Assembly (NCBI GenBank): GCA_937868725.1
Contig: CALMMQ010000064.1
Span: forward strand, 1-64,000
Reading direction: 5' to 3'
DNA length: 64,000 nucleotides
Origin: an uncultured Pleomorphomonas sp.
Lineage (GTDB): Bacteria; Pseudomonadota; Alphaproteobacteria; Rhizobiales; Pleomorphomonadaceae
Positions 39,417 through 47,872 of this stretch are shown here, piece after piece. Made by a program: the position numbers and the translations under genes. Under the pieces are notes generated by a model. That model did not search any database. It saw only the letters and a list, made by a program, of their open reading frames with translations, and was not told where the DNA came from. Positions within the stretch are counted from its first letter, which is position 1. The number at the start of each line of letters is the position of its first letter.

Positions 39417-40535
39417 ATGACCCGCGTCTTCCCCCGGATCGACCGTGCCGAGCTGCGTCTCGTCCGGCTGCCGCTGATCAACCCGTTCACCATTTCCACC
39501 GGCACCATGTACGACAAGACCTTCCCGCTGCTGACGCTGTCGGCCGGTGGGCTCGAGGGCTACGCCGAAGGGGTGATGGACCCGCTGCCCGACTTCCTCG
39601 AGGAGACCATCGCCGGGACCATGGCGCTGCTCGGCGACACCGTCGTGCCGCAGTTGCTCGGCGCTTCGCTGTCGGGCCCGGCCGCCCTTGAACCGCTCCT
39701 CGCCCCCTGGCGCGGCAACCGCATGGCGCTCGCCACCGTCGAGATGGCGCTCTGGGACCTGTGGGCCAAGTGGCTCGACCTGCCGCTCGCCACCGTGCTC
39801 GGCGGCGTGCGCGAGGCCATCGACGTCGGCGTGTCCTTGGGCATCGGCCCCATCGACGGCACGCTCGACCGCATCGCCGCCCACGTGGCGCAGGGCTACA
39901 AGCGTATCAAGCTCAAGATCATGCCCGGCCACGACCTGGCGCTGGTGGCCGCCGCCCGCGCCGCCTTCCCGGCCGTCAAGCTGTCGGTCGACGCCAACAG
40001 CGCCTACCGCCTGTCCGACTTCGCCATCCTGAAGGAGCTCGACGCCTTCCATCTCGAGTACATCGAGCAGCCGCTGGCCTGGGACGACATTCACGATCAC
40101 GCCGTGCTGCAGGCGCGCCTGACGACGCCGCTCTGCCTCGACGAAAGCATCCGCACCGCCCAGCACGCCCGCCGGGCGCTGGCTTCCGACGCGACGCGGG
40201 TCATCAACATCAAGGTCGGCCGCGTCGGCGGCCACGCCGAAGCCAGGCGCATCCACGACCTCGCCGCCGCCTTCGACGTGCCGGTCTGGTGCGGCGGCAT
40301 GCTGGAGGCCGGCATCGGCCGCGCCCACAACATCCACCTGTCGGCGCTGCCCAACTTCACCAAGCCGGGCGACACCTCCTCGGCCAGCCGCTATTTCCAC
40401 CGCGACATCATCGTCGAGAAGCTCGAGGCCAGCGACGGCCGCATGCCCATTCCGCCCGGCCCCGGCATCGGCGTCCACCTCGATCGCGACTTCCTCGACA
40501 CCGTGACGCTGTCGGTCAAGGAGTTCCGCCCATGA
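39417..40535 (+). CDS. enolase-superfamily N-succinylamino acid racemase / o-succinylbenzoate synthase-like
   Basis: A 372-residue MLE-subgroup enolase-superfamily enzyme. The acid/base lysines are in KRIKLKIMPGHD (Lys165, Lys167) and INIKVGRVGG (Lys266). The metal ligands are Asp192 (SVDANSAY), Glu217 (LEYIEQPL) and Asp242 (CLDESIRT). These match the NSAR/OSBS subgroup of MenC. No menaquinone genes are near, but its stop overlaps by 4 bp the start of a GNAT gene. That pairing fits the known NSAR / succinyltransferase route for converting D- to L-amino acids. OSBS activity cannot be excluded. Confidence 0.83.
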   Translation: MTRVFPRIDRAELRLVRLPLINPFTISTGTMYDKTFPLLTLSAGGLEGYAEGVMDPLPDFLEETIAGTMALLGDTVVPQLLGASLSGPAALEPLLAPWRGNRMALATVEMALWDLWAKWLDLPLATVLGGVREAIDVGVSLGIGPIDGTLDRIAAHVAQGYKRIKLKIMPGHDLALVAAARAAFPAVKLSVDANSAYRLSDFAILKELDAFHLEYIEQPLAWDDIHDHAVLQARLTTPLCLDESIRTAQHARRALASDATRVINIKVGRVGGHAEARRIHDLAAAFDVPVWCGGMLEAGIGRAHNIHLSALPNFTKPGDTSSASRYFHRDIIVEKLEASDGRMPIPPGPGIGVHLDRDFLDTVTLSVKEFRP

Positions 40536-41260
40536 GCATCGTCATCCGCGACCTCGCCGGCATGGCCGAGTTCCGGGCTGCCGAAGCGTTGCAGAAGGCG
40601 GTGTGGGGCGAGGACGAGATCGTCGATCCAGCCGACCTGATGATGGTCATTCAGGTCGAAGGCGGCCTCGCCGCCGGCGCCTTCGACGACGACCGCCTCA
40701 TCGGCTACATCTTCGGCTTCCCCACCGCCACGCCCGGCGTGCAGCATTCGCACCGGCTGGCGGTGCTGGCCGAAGCGCGCGGGCTGGGGCTCGGCGGCAA
40801 GCTCAAATGGTATCAGGCCGACTGGTGCCGGGCGCACGGCATCGACCACGTGCGCTGGACCTACGATCCGCTGCGCCTCACCAACGCCGTGCTCAACATC
40901 GAGAAGCTGGGCGCCGCCGTCTCGACTTATCTGCCCGACTATTACGGCGCCATGGTCGGCATCAACGCCGGTACCGCCTCCGATCGGCTGGTGGCCGACT
41001 GGGCCCTCGGTTCGGCGCGCGTCGAACGCCGCCGCCAGCGCCAGCCGGTGCTGTCGCCCGCCGCCGTGGCGGCGGCCGAACGCGTGGCCATCCCGGCCGA
41101 CTTCTCGGCGCTGCTCATGAGCGATCTCGACGCCGCCAAAGCCGCCCGTCTGCGGGTGCGCGCCGCCCTGCAGGAGGCCTTCGGCCGCGGTCTCGCCATC
41201 GTCGGCGTCGACGGCCGTACGGCCGAGTACCTGCTGCTGCCGCCATCGCACGCGGCATGA
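40532..41260 (+). CDS. GNAT family acyltransferase, probable N-succinyltransferase partner of the racemase
   Basis: A 242-residue GNAT protein. LAVLAEARGLGLGGKLKWYQ holds the CoA-binding R/Q-x-x-G-x-G/A turn (~75-84), and RWTYDPLRLTNAVLNIEKLGA is the typical following block. GNAT relatives of this form are found beside NSAR genes and succinylate D-amino acids in the D-to-L pathway. The ATGA overlap with the upstream gene argues for joint function. The third member, an M20-type desuccinylase, is not in the window. Confidence 0.8.
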   Translation: MSIVIRDLAGMAEFRAAEALQKAVWGEDEIVDPADLMMVIQVEGGLAAGAFDDDRLIGYIFGFPTATPGVQHSHRLAVLAEARGLGLGGKLKWYQADWCRAHGIDHVRWTYDPLRLTNAVLNIEKLGAAVSTYLPDYYGAMVGINAGTASDRLVADWALGSARVERRRQRQPVLSPAAVAAAERVAIPADFSALLMSDLDAAKAARLRVRAALQEAFGRGLAIVGVDGRTAEYLLLPPSHAA

Positions 41261-41289
41261 AAAAGGGGCGGCCCGCCCCGGACCGCCCC
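41261..41289. terminator. bidirectional terminator between GNAT and GH94 genes
   Basis: GGGGCGG (41265-41271) pairs with CCGCCCC (41283-41289). On the minus strand the hairpin is followed by TTTTTC, ending the GH94 transcript. On the plus strand it follows the GNAT stop directly. Confidence 0.7.
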
Positions 41290-41314
41290 GCACTCTTTCC
41301 TGCCGCCCGACCGT

Positions 41315-43759
41315 TCAGCCGAGCGTGACCTCGACCTTCACCGTCTTGGCGCCGTTGGCCGGCGGCGGCACGATGTCGCCGTCGATGTCCTTGCCGTCGA
41401 CCGTCAGCCGCACCGTGTTGCCGGCACCGATGCGCCGGACGCTGATGGCGTAGCTGACGCCGCGGAAGATGCGGGCGACGTCAAAGCCGGCCCAGCGCTC
41501 GGGAATGACCGGCGCCACCCTGAGACCGGCGTATTCCGGCCGGATGCCGAAGATCCACTGGGTGATGGCGTAGTAGTTCCAGGCCGCCGTGCCGGTCAGC
41601 CACGAGTTCTTGGCCTCGCCGTGGGTCGGCGCGTCGCGGCCGGCGATCATCTGGGCGTAGACGTAGGGCTCGAGGCGGTGCACGTCGGAGATGGCTTCGC
41701 GCACCGACGGCGAGATGCGGGAATAATAGTCGAAGGCCGCGTCGCCGTTGCCCAGCACCGCCTCGCCGATGATCACCCAGGGGTTGTTGTGGCAGAAGAT
41801 GCCAGCGTTTTCCTTGTAGCCCGGCGGATAGGTCGAGATCTCGCCGTACTCGATGTAGTAGCGCGAATAGGCCGGCTGCTGCAGCACGATGCCGTGCGGC
41901 GTGGCGAGGTGCTTGCGCACCGCGTCGAGGGCGCTGCGGGCCTTGCCGTCGTCGATGCCGATGCCGGCCAGCGCCGCGAAACCCTGCGGCTCGATGTAGA
42001 TCTTGCCTTCCTCGTTCTCGTGCGAGCCGATCTTGCGGCCGTAGTCGTCGTAGGCGCGGACGAACCATTCGCCGTCCCAGCCGCGCGTCTTGACCGTGTC
42101 CGCCATGGATCTCGACACTTCGGCGTAGAAGGCGGCGTCCTCGGCCTGGCCGATCTCGGCGGCCAGTTGCGCCAGCTCGCGCGCCGACAGCACCATCAGT
42201 GCGCCGATGAACACGCTTTCGGCCACCTTGCCGTCCTTGCTCGTCGTCGTCTGGAACGACTGACCCGGTGTGTTGGAGAAGCAGTTGAGGTTGAGGCAGT
42301 CATTCCAGTCGGCCCGGCCGATCAGCGGCAGGCCGTGCGGGCCGAGCCGGTCGAGGGCATAGGCCAGCGAGCGCTTGAGGTGCTCGTAGAGCGGCGCCTC
42401 GGTGCCCGGCACGCAATCGAACATCACCGGCTCGTCGAGGATGGAGAAGTCACCGGTCTCCTTGAGATACTGGGCGACGCCGATCACCAGCCAGTGCGGA
42501 TCGTCGTTGAAGTCGCCGCCGATGTCGTTGTTGCCCTTCTTGGTCAGCGGCTGGTACTGGTGGTAGGCACCACCGCTCGACAGCTGCGTCGCCGACAGGT
42601 CGAGAATGCGCTGGCGTGCCCGCTCCGGCACCATGTGGACGAAGCCGAGCAGATCCTGATTGCTGTCGCGGAAACCGAGGCCGCGACCGATGCCGCTCTC
42701 GAACGTCGACGCCGAGCGCGACATGTTGAAGGTGGCCATGCACTGGTAGGCGTTCCAGATGTTGACCATGCGGTTGGCGTGCTCGTCGGGCGAGGCCACC
42801 TGATAGACGCCGAGCAGCCGTTCCCAATGCGCCTTGAGCGCGGCGAAGGCCGCCTCGACGTTGTCGTGGTCGCGATAGCGGGCGATGATCGGCCGAACGG
42901 TGGACTTGTCGATGGTCTGGCTGTGCGGCGGATCGAATTTCTTGTCTTCGTCGTTCTCGTGATAGCCGAGCACGAAGATCACCTCGCGGCTTTCGCCGGG
43001 AGCGAGTGTCAGGCGCACGTGGTGCGAGCCCATCGGCGACCAGCCGTGGGCGATGGAGTCGTTGGACTTGCCCGCCTCGACCACCGCCGGCTTGTCCCAG
43101 CCGCGCCAGGGGCCGAGGAAGCTTTCGCGCTGGGTGTCGAAGCCGGCCAGCGGCGCGTTGGCGGCGAAGAAGGCGAAGTGGTTGCGCCGCTCGCGGTACT
43201 CGGTCTTGTGGTAGATGACCTCGTCCTCGACCTCGACCTGGCCGGTGGAGAAGTTGCGCTGGAAGTTGGTGGCGTCGTCGAGCGCTTCCCACAGGCAGAA
43301 CTCCACCGACGAGAACAACGAGACGTCGGCTGGCACCAGGCGCTCGTTGGTCACCGTGAACTGCCAGATCTCCAGCGTCTCGCCCAGCGGCACGAAATAG
43401 CGCGTCGCGGCGCGGATGCCGGCCTTCTTGGAGGAGATGACCGAGTAGCCCATGCCGTGGCGGCAGGTGAAGTCGTCGAGCTTGCCCTGGGTCGGCATCC
43501 ACGACGGCGACCAGTAGTCGCCGCTTTCGTTGTCACGGACATAGACGTAGCGGCCGCCGAAATCCGTCGGCACGTTGTTGTAGCGGCCGCGCGTCAGCCG
43601 CCGCAGTCGGGCATCGCGATAGTAGGAATAGCCGCCGCCAGTGGCCGACAGAATGCCGAAATAGCTTTCGCAGCCGATGTAGTTGATCCACGGCAGCGGC
43701 GTATCCGGACGGGTGATGACGTATTCGCGGGCCTTGTCGTCGAAGTGACCGTATTTCAT
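41315..43759 (-). CDS. GH94 cellobiose phosphorylase
   Basis: An 814-residue GH94 phosphorylase that splits cellobiose with phosphate into glucose-1-phosphate and glucose, saving ATP. The whole chain recalls cellobiose phosphorylase: MKYGHFDDKAREYVIT, SATGGGYSYYRDARLRRLTR, NMSRSASTFESGIGRGLGFR (~345-364). The catalytic acid lies in RADWNDCLNLNC (~482-493). No signal peptide, so it acts in the cytoplasm. Other GH94 activities (chitobiose, cellobionic acid, laminaribiose) are possible but fit less well. Transcribed last in the sugar locus, after a 909-bp gap that probably holds its own promoter. Confidence 0.9.
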   Translation of the reverse strand: MKYGHFDDKAREYVITRPDTPLPWINYIGCESYFGILSATGGGYSYYRDARLRRLTRGRYNNVPTDFGGRYVYVRDNESGDYWSPSWMPTQGKLDDFTCRHGMGYSVISSKKAGIRAATRYFVPLGETLEIWQFTVTNERLVPADVSLFSSVEFCLWEALDDATNFQRNFSTGQVEVEDEVIYHKTEYRERRNHFAFFAANAPLAGFDTQRESFLGPWRGWDKPAVVEAGKSNDSIAHGWSPMGSHHVRLTLAPGESREVIFVLGYHENDEDKKFDPPHSQTIDKSTVRPIIARYRDHDNVEAAFAALKAHWERLLGVYQVASPDEHANRMVNIWNAYQCMATFNMSRSASTFESGIGRGLGFRDSNQDLLGFVHMVPERARQRILDLSATQLSSGGAYHQYQPLTKKGNNDIGGDFNDDPHWLVIGVAQYLKETGDFSILDEPVMFDCVPGTEAPLYEHLKRSLAYALDRLGPHGLPLIGRADWNDCLNLNCFSNTPGQSFQTTTSKDGKVAESVFIGALMVLSARELAQLAAEIGQAEDAAFYAEVSRSMADTVKTRGWDGEWFVRAYDDYGRKIGSHENEEGKIYIEPQGFAALAGIGIDDGKARSALDAVRKHLATPHGIVLQQPAYSRYYIEYGEISTYPPGYKENAGIFCHNNPWVIIGEAVLGNGDAAFDYYSRISPSVREAISDVHRLEPYVYAQMIAGRDAPTHGEAKNSWLTGTAAWNYYAITQWIFGIRPEYAGLRVAPVIPERWAGFDVARIFRGVSYAISVRRIGAGNTVRLTVDGKDIDGDIVPPPANGAKTVKVEVTLG

Positions 43760-44200
43760 GGCGGCATCCTGTTGGTCGATGCGAAGTTCCGCCGGCGCGG
43801 CGGGAAAAGCCGGGCCACCCGACGCACGGGCGGCATTTGACCGCCCTTCTAGCACAGCCCACGGCAAAGAAAAAGCGTAACGTTTCGATTTTTCGCACCG
43901 CTCGCAGTTTCCCAGATGGCGCCGGCCATCGTGGCGGGCCAGCATTTCGCACAAATTCAGGCGACTTTTGCCAAACCAACGCCGTCATTGCCGCCAGCCT
44001 GCCCAACGTGATTCCACGGCTTCGTCAAATTCGCAACGTTTTCAGTTTGCCGAACGCAGCTGTCCGGCCGTGCCGGCGCCACTTCACAGCCGGGCAATGT
44101 CGACGGCTGTCGCGACGCCCGCCGGCCGCGACCACGGGCGCGCCCGCCGCCCATCCGCGTTTTCCCGCTGCTTGACGGCACCACCACGCCTAAATAATAA

Positions 44201-44215
44201 TGCAAGTCATTCGCA
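44201..44215 (+). promoter_or_regulatory. Fur-like 7-1-7 box
   Basis: TGCAAGTCATTCGCA fits the 7-1-7 Fur pattern TGnnAnT-n-AnTnnCA in an AT-rich island. It lies 96 bp before the short frame at 44312. Weak evidence: pattern match only. Confidence 0.35.
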
Positions 44216-44311
44216 AGTTAGGTTGTGGCGCCGTCGCCCCGGTACCAGCCGCATCCAGGCAAACGACGAACGCCGACCGCGAGGCCGGCATCAAGACGAG
44301 CCGTGAGGAGA

Positions 44312-44470
44312 ATGAAGATGGCTGCCCGACCAAACGCCACGTCCCGGCTTGGCCGCTGCCTCGCCACCGGCTGCCGTCTCGCCGCCATCGCCAGCGGCGG
44401 CCGAGGCGCCGCAAACGGCGCTGTCGCGACGGCGCCCGCCAGCGCCCTCGCCGGTTGCCGACGGACGTGA
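44312..44470 (+). CDS. short doubtful reading frame downstream of the Fur-like box
   Basis: A 52-residue Ala/Arg-rich frame (MKMAARPNATSRLGRCL...). GTGAGGAG precedes its ATG at a good spacing, and a Fur-like box lies upstream, which argues for a real start. The peptide matches no family I know. The frame-shifted continuation has a RRRLRLPAGR stretch faintly recalling the C-terminus of HemP-type hemin uptake proteins, so this may be a decayed small iron-regulated gene. Could equally be chance. Confidence 0.2.
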   Translation: MKMAARPNATSRLGRCLATGCRLAAIASGGRGAANGAVATAPASALAGCRRT

Positions 44471-44668
44471 GACCGAATCGACCGGGCGGCGTCTCTCCCG
44501 CCGTCCTGTCGCCCGCAGCGCCATCGCCACGGATCAGCGTGTCCGCCAATCGCGACGGCGCTTGAGACTGCCCGCCGGGCGGTCGAACCTTGCGCCCGGA
44601 GCCGCGTCCACGGCTCCGGGATCGCATGTTGCCGGTGGCCCCGTTCAGGCCCCGTCTGTGCCGGCCGT

Positions 44669-46183
44669 TCAGGCCTTCGGCGCCGTGACGATGACGTTCC
44701 AGCTGCCCGGCATCAGGCGGGCGACGAGCTTGTCGCCGTCGAGGCTGACGCTCTTGATCGGCGCCGGCGCCACGGTGTTCGGCGCGTCCTTGGTGTTCAC
44801 CGCCTTCATGTTGGGGTGGTGCACTTCGAGCGCCTCGACGATCTGCCGCTGACCGCCAAAGCCGCGCAGTTCCACCTTGAGGTCCATCGTCTCGGTCAGA
44901 TGCCGGTTGAGCGCGAAGATCACCACCTGCCCCGTCGCTTCGTCCTCGGTGACGGCGGAAACGAGATAGGCCATCTCCTCCGTCGCCTTGCCGGCGTAGG
45001 TCGCCGAGGTGGCCAGCGTGCGCAGCACCCGGCCGCGGGCATACTTGGCCGTCAGCGCGAACGGATGGAAGATCGTCTGCCGCCAGGCCGGACCGCCCGG
45101 CTCGGTCATGATCGGGCCGATGATGTTGACGAGCTGGGCCATGCAGGCGCACTTGACGCGATCGGCGTTGTTGAGCAGCGTGATCAGGGCACCGCCGATC
45201 AGCAGCGCGTCCTCGGTGTTGTAGACCTCCTCGATGAGCGGCGGATGTTCCGGCCAGCCCGGCTTCCTGAGGTCGTCATGGCCGCGCGCCTTGTACCAGA
45301 CGTTCCACTCGTCGAGCGACAGCATGATGCGCTTCTGCGACCGCCGCGTCGCCGCCACGGCGTCGGCGATGGCCGCCACTTCCTTGATGAAGTAGTCGAG
45401 CAGCTCGATGTTGCCGAAGAACTCCTCGGTCGAATCGTGCGGGTTCATGAAGTAGGTGTGCAGCGAGATGAAATCGACGTGGTCGAAGGCGTGGTCGAGC
45501 ACCTCGTATTCCCAGCGGGCGTAGGTCGGCATGTCGCGGTTGGACGAGCCGCAGGCCGACAGCTCGATCGACGGATCGACCCAGCGCATCACCTTGGCCG
45601 TCTCGTGGGCGGCACGGCCGTATTCGGCCGCCGTCTTGGCGCCGATCTGCCAGGGGCCGTCCATCTCGTTGCCGAGGCACCAGAACTTGATGTCGTGCGG
45701 CTTGTCGTAGCCGTGGCTCTTGCGCAGCTCGCTGAGCTCGGTGCCGCCGGGATGATTGCAGTACTCGATGAAGCGGCGGGCATCGTCGATGCCGCGGGTG
45801 CCGAGATTGACGCCGAACATCGGCTCCACGCCGACCTGGCGGCACCAGTCGATGAACTCGTTGGTGCCGAAAGCGTTGGTCTCGGTCGAGAACCAGGCGA
45901 GATCGAGCCGGCGCGGCCGCTGCTCCTTCGGCCCGACGCCGTCTTCCCAATTGTAGCCCGACAGGAAGTTGCCGCCGGGATAGCGCACGATGGTGACGCC
46001 GAGCTCCTTGGTCAGGTTGGCGACGTCCTGGCGGAAGCCGTTGGCATCGGCCGTCGGATGGCCCGGCTCGAAGATGCCGGTGTAGACACAGCGGCCCATG
46101 TGTTCGACGAAGGTGCCGAACACGCGGCGATCGAGATCGGAAATGGCAAAGTCGGCGTCGACGATGAGGCGAGCGGACGTCAT
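44669..46183 (-). CDS. GH51 alpha-L-arabinofuranosidase
   Basis: A 504-residue GH51 enzyme that removes terminal alpha-L-arabinofuranosyl residues from arabino- or arabinoxylo-oligosaccharides. The acid/base Glu173 is in CLGNEMDGPW and the nucleophile Glu292 in SLDEWNVWY. IVRYPGGNFLSGYNWEDG (~65-82) is the family block. No signal peptide, so it works on imported oligosaccharides. It lies downstream of the ABC transporter genes on the same strand, separated from them by a repeat and a terminator-like hairpin. Confidence 0.93.
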   Translation of the reverse strand: MTSARLIVDADFAISDLDRRVFGTFVEHMGRCVYTGIFEPGHPTADANGFRQDVANLTKELGVTIVRYPGGNFLSGYNWEDGVGPKEQRPRRLDLAWFSTETNAFGTNEFIDWCRQVGVEPMFGVNLGTRGIDDARRFIEYCNHPGGTELSELRKSHGYDKPHDIKFWCLGNEMDGPWQIGAKTAAEYGRAAHETAKVMRWVDPSIELSACGSSNRDMPTYARWEYEVLDHAFDHVDFISLHTYFMNPHDSTEEFFGNIELLDYFIKEVAAIADAVAATRRSQKRIMLSLDEWNVWYKARGHDDLRKPGWPEHPPLIEEVYNTEDALLIGGALITLLNNADRVKCACMAQLVNIIGPIMTEPGGPAWRQTIFHPFALTAKYARGRVLRTLATSATYAGKATEEMAYLVSAVTEDEATGQVVIFALNRHLTETMDLKVELRGFGGQRQIVEALEVHHPNMKAVNTKDAPNTVAPAPIKSVSLDGDKLVARLMPGSWNVIVTAPKA

Positions 46184-46244
46184 GGATTTCTGCTTTCGCG
46201 GTTGGTGGTGGTCATGAAGATCGCCGGGCGCTGAAGCCGGCCTG

Positions 46245-46357
46245 GAGCGCTTATCGACCTGACTGAATCGTCAGATCGACAAGAAATCGTTCCAGGTTCA
46301 AAGGCTTGAGCCGCCGATTATCGATCAGGTTGGGGCAACCTGATCGGCGGATGCTCT
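46245..46357 (+). repeat. dispersed structured repeat, copy B
   Basis: Same layout as copies A and C. Hairpin 1: CGACCTGAC with GTCAGATCG, one mismatch. Hairpin 2: CGATCAGGTTG (46322-46332) pairs perfectly with CAACCTGATCG (46336-46346) around GGG. Relative to copy A one base pair is changed on both sides of the stem. It lies between the binding-protein gene and the GH51 gene. Confidence 0.8.
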
Positions 46358-46425
46358 GGCGCCCCTCGAACACGCCTCCGGCCCAAGGGGGGTCGAAGGC
46401 GTCTGGCGTGGGGGAGACGTGTCCC

Positions 46426-46447
46426 ACCGGTGCCGGTAGGCACCGGT
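46426..46447 (-). terminator. hairpin after the sugar-binding protein gene
   Basis: ACCGGTGCC (46426-46434) pairs perfectly with GGCACCGGT (46439-46447) around GGTA, ten bp past the stop at 46457. Probably a partial terminator or 3' stabiliser of the transporter message before the GH51 gene. No strong T-run. Confidence 0.55.
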
Positions 46448-46456
46448 CGGGGGATA

Positions 46457-47776
46457 TCACTTGGTGTTGGCGAGCAGCTCGTTGATGCGGTGCTCGGCAT
46501 CGCCGAGGGCCTGATCGACCGACTTGTCGCCACGGATGGCCGAACCGACTTCCTCACCCTCGATGTCCTGGATCGAGAACTGGCGCTTGACGGCCGCCGG
46601 CAGGGCGGTGCCGTTGACGGCAAGCGAAGCGATGTCGCCACGATGCGGCAGGCCCTTGAACTCGGCGCTGTCGATGATCGACTTGCGGACGGGCAGATGA
46701 CCGGTGCGCGCCCACTGGAAGTCGTTGTCCCAGAGGAACTTCATGAACTCGACCGCCGAGGCGCGCTGCGCCGCGGAAAGGTCTTGCTTCAGGAGTACCC
46801 AGCTGTGGCCGTCAGCCCAGACGCGCGGGCTGCCGGGATAGATCTGCGGGAAAGCCGTCACGGCATAGCCGTTGGCCAGAGCACCGCTCTTCTTGGCTTC
46901 CTGGTCGTAGGTATCGATCAACCAGGTACCGCAGATGAACACACCGGCGTCGCCCGCCGCGAAGCTCGAGACCGAGGCCGCGTAGTCCTGGTTCTTGGTG
47001 GTCAGCCCCTTGGTATAGAGGTCGGTCAGCAGCTGCAGCCCCTTCTTCGCTTCGGGCGAAGAGAAGTTGACCTTGTTGGGGTCGGCGAAGAAGTTGGCGT
47101 TCTGCTGGTAGAGCAGCGTATCGAAGGTCCGGGTGTAGAAGGCCGTTTCGTTGGCCAGCGTCCAGACGAAGTACGGCTTGCCCGTCTTGGCCTTGAACTG
47201 CTCGGCCTGCTGCATCAGTTCGTCGGTGCTCTTGGGCAGGATCGGCTTGCCGGCGCTGTCGACGAGACCGGCCTGCTTGAAGAGGTTCATGTTGATGTGC
47301 CACAGCCAGGTGTGGGTGTCGAACGGCATGGCGTAGATCTTGCCATCCTTGGTCACACCCTGGCGGGCGGCATCGGTCATGTCGTTGACGTCGACGCCGG
47401 CCTTGGCGAAGTCCTCGTCGAGCGGCTCAAGCAGGCCACGCGACGAATAATCGGAAATGACGGCCTCGTGCATGACCGAGATGACCGGCGGCTCACCCGA
47501 CCGAATGCGGGCGGTGAGCTGGTCATAGCCCGGCCACTCGACGATCTCCGGCTTGACGACGGTCGTCTTGCTCTCGGCGTTGAACTTGTTGATCAGCGCC
47601 GTGATGATGCCGCATTCGCCGTTGGCCTTGGTCACATCGGTGACCGAGCCGTAGTCGGCCTCGCAGGCGCCGAAGAAGCGCGAGACGGAGATCTCGGTCT
47701 TGTCGGCCGCGAGGGCGGCGCTGGCGCCAGTGGCGATGACCAGCCCCGCCAACAGGGCAGTGGTTAGCTTTCTCAT
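46457..47776 (-). CDS. sugar ABC transporter substrate-binding protein
   Basis: A 439-residue periplasmic binding protein of the carbohydrate uptake CUT1 (family 1) type. A signal peptide (residues 1-23, LTTALLAGLVIATGASAALA) is followed by an extracellular-solute-binding fold: IITALINKFNAESKTT, AMPFDTHTWLWHINMNLFKQAG, ADGHSWVLLKQDLSAAQRASA. Size suggests an oligosaccharide ligand. AGGAGG lies just before the ATG at 47776. It is the last transporter gene, 96 bp after the permease, an arrangement that with a following hairpin often allows higher expression of the binding protein. Confidence 0.9.
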   Translation of the reverse strand: MRKLTTALLAGLVIATGASAALAADKTEISVSRFFGACEADYGSVTDVTKANGECGIITALINKFNAESKTTVVKPEIVEWPGYDQLTARIRSGEPPVISVMHEAVISDYSSRGLLEPLDEDFAKAGVDVNDMTDAARQGVTKDGKIYAMPFDTHTWLWHINMNLFKQAGLVDSAGKPILPKSTDELMQQAEQFKAKTGKPYFVWTLANETAFYTRTFDTLLYQQNANFFADPNKVNFSSPEAKKGLQLLTDLYTKGLTTKNQDYAASVSSFAAGDAGVFICGTWLIDTYDQEAKKSGALANGYAVTAFPQIYPGSPRVWADGHSWVLLKQDLSAAQRASAVEFMKFLWDNDFQWARTGHLPVRKSIIDSAEFKGLPHRGDIASLAVNGTALPAAVKRQFSIQDIEGEEVGSAIRGDKSVDQALGDAEHRINELLANTK

Positions 47777-47872
47777 TGGACCTCCTCCAATACGGCCGAT
47801 CTTACAGACAATCCTTCGCGCTCGGCCGGTCATGCGCTGGATTTCGTCTCGCCGAACCCCTCCTCCGAGGGA

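Larger units (their letters stand above)
43760..44668. other. 909-bp intergenic region upstream of GH94
   Basis: Between the GH51 stop and the GH94 start. It contains two AACGTT-centred sites (43879-43884 and 44035-44040) in CG-flanked context that could be LacI-type operators for GH94. It also holds a Fur-like box at 44201-44215 and a short plus-strand frame at 44312-44470. The rest looks non-coding. Confidence 0.45.

Noticed and set aside
41621-43840. Open frame of 739 codons on the plus strand
   Set aside because: Antisense shadow of the GH94 gene.
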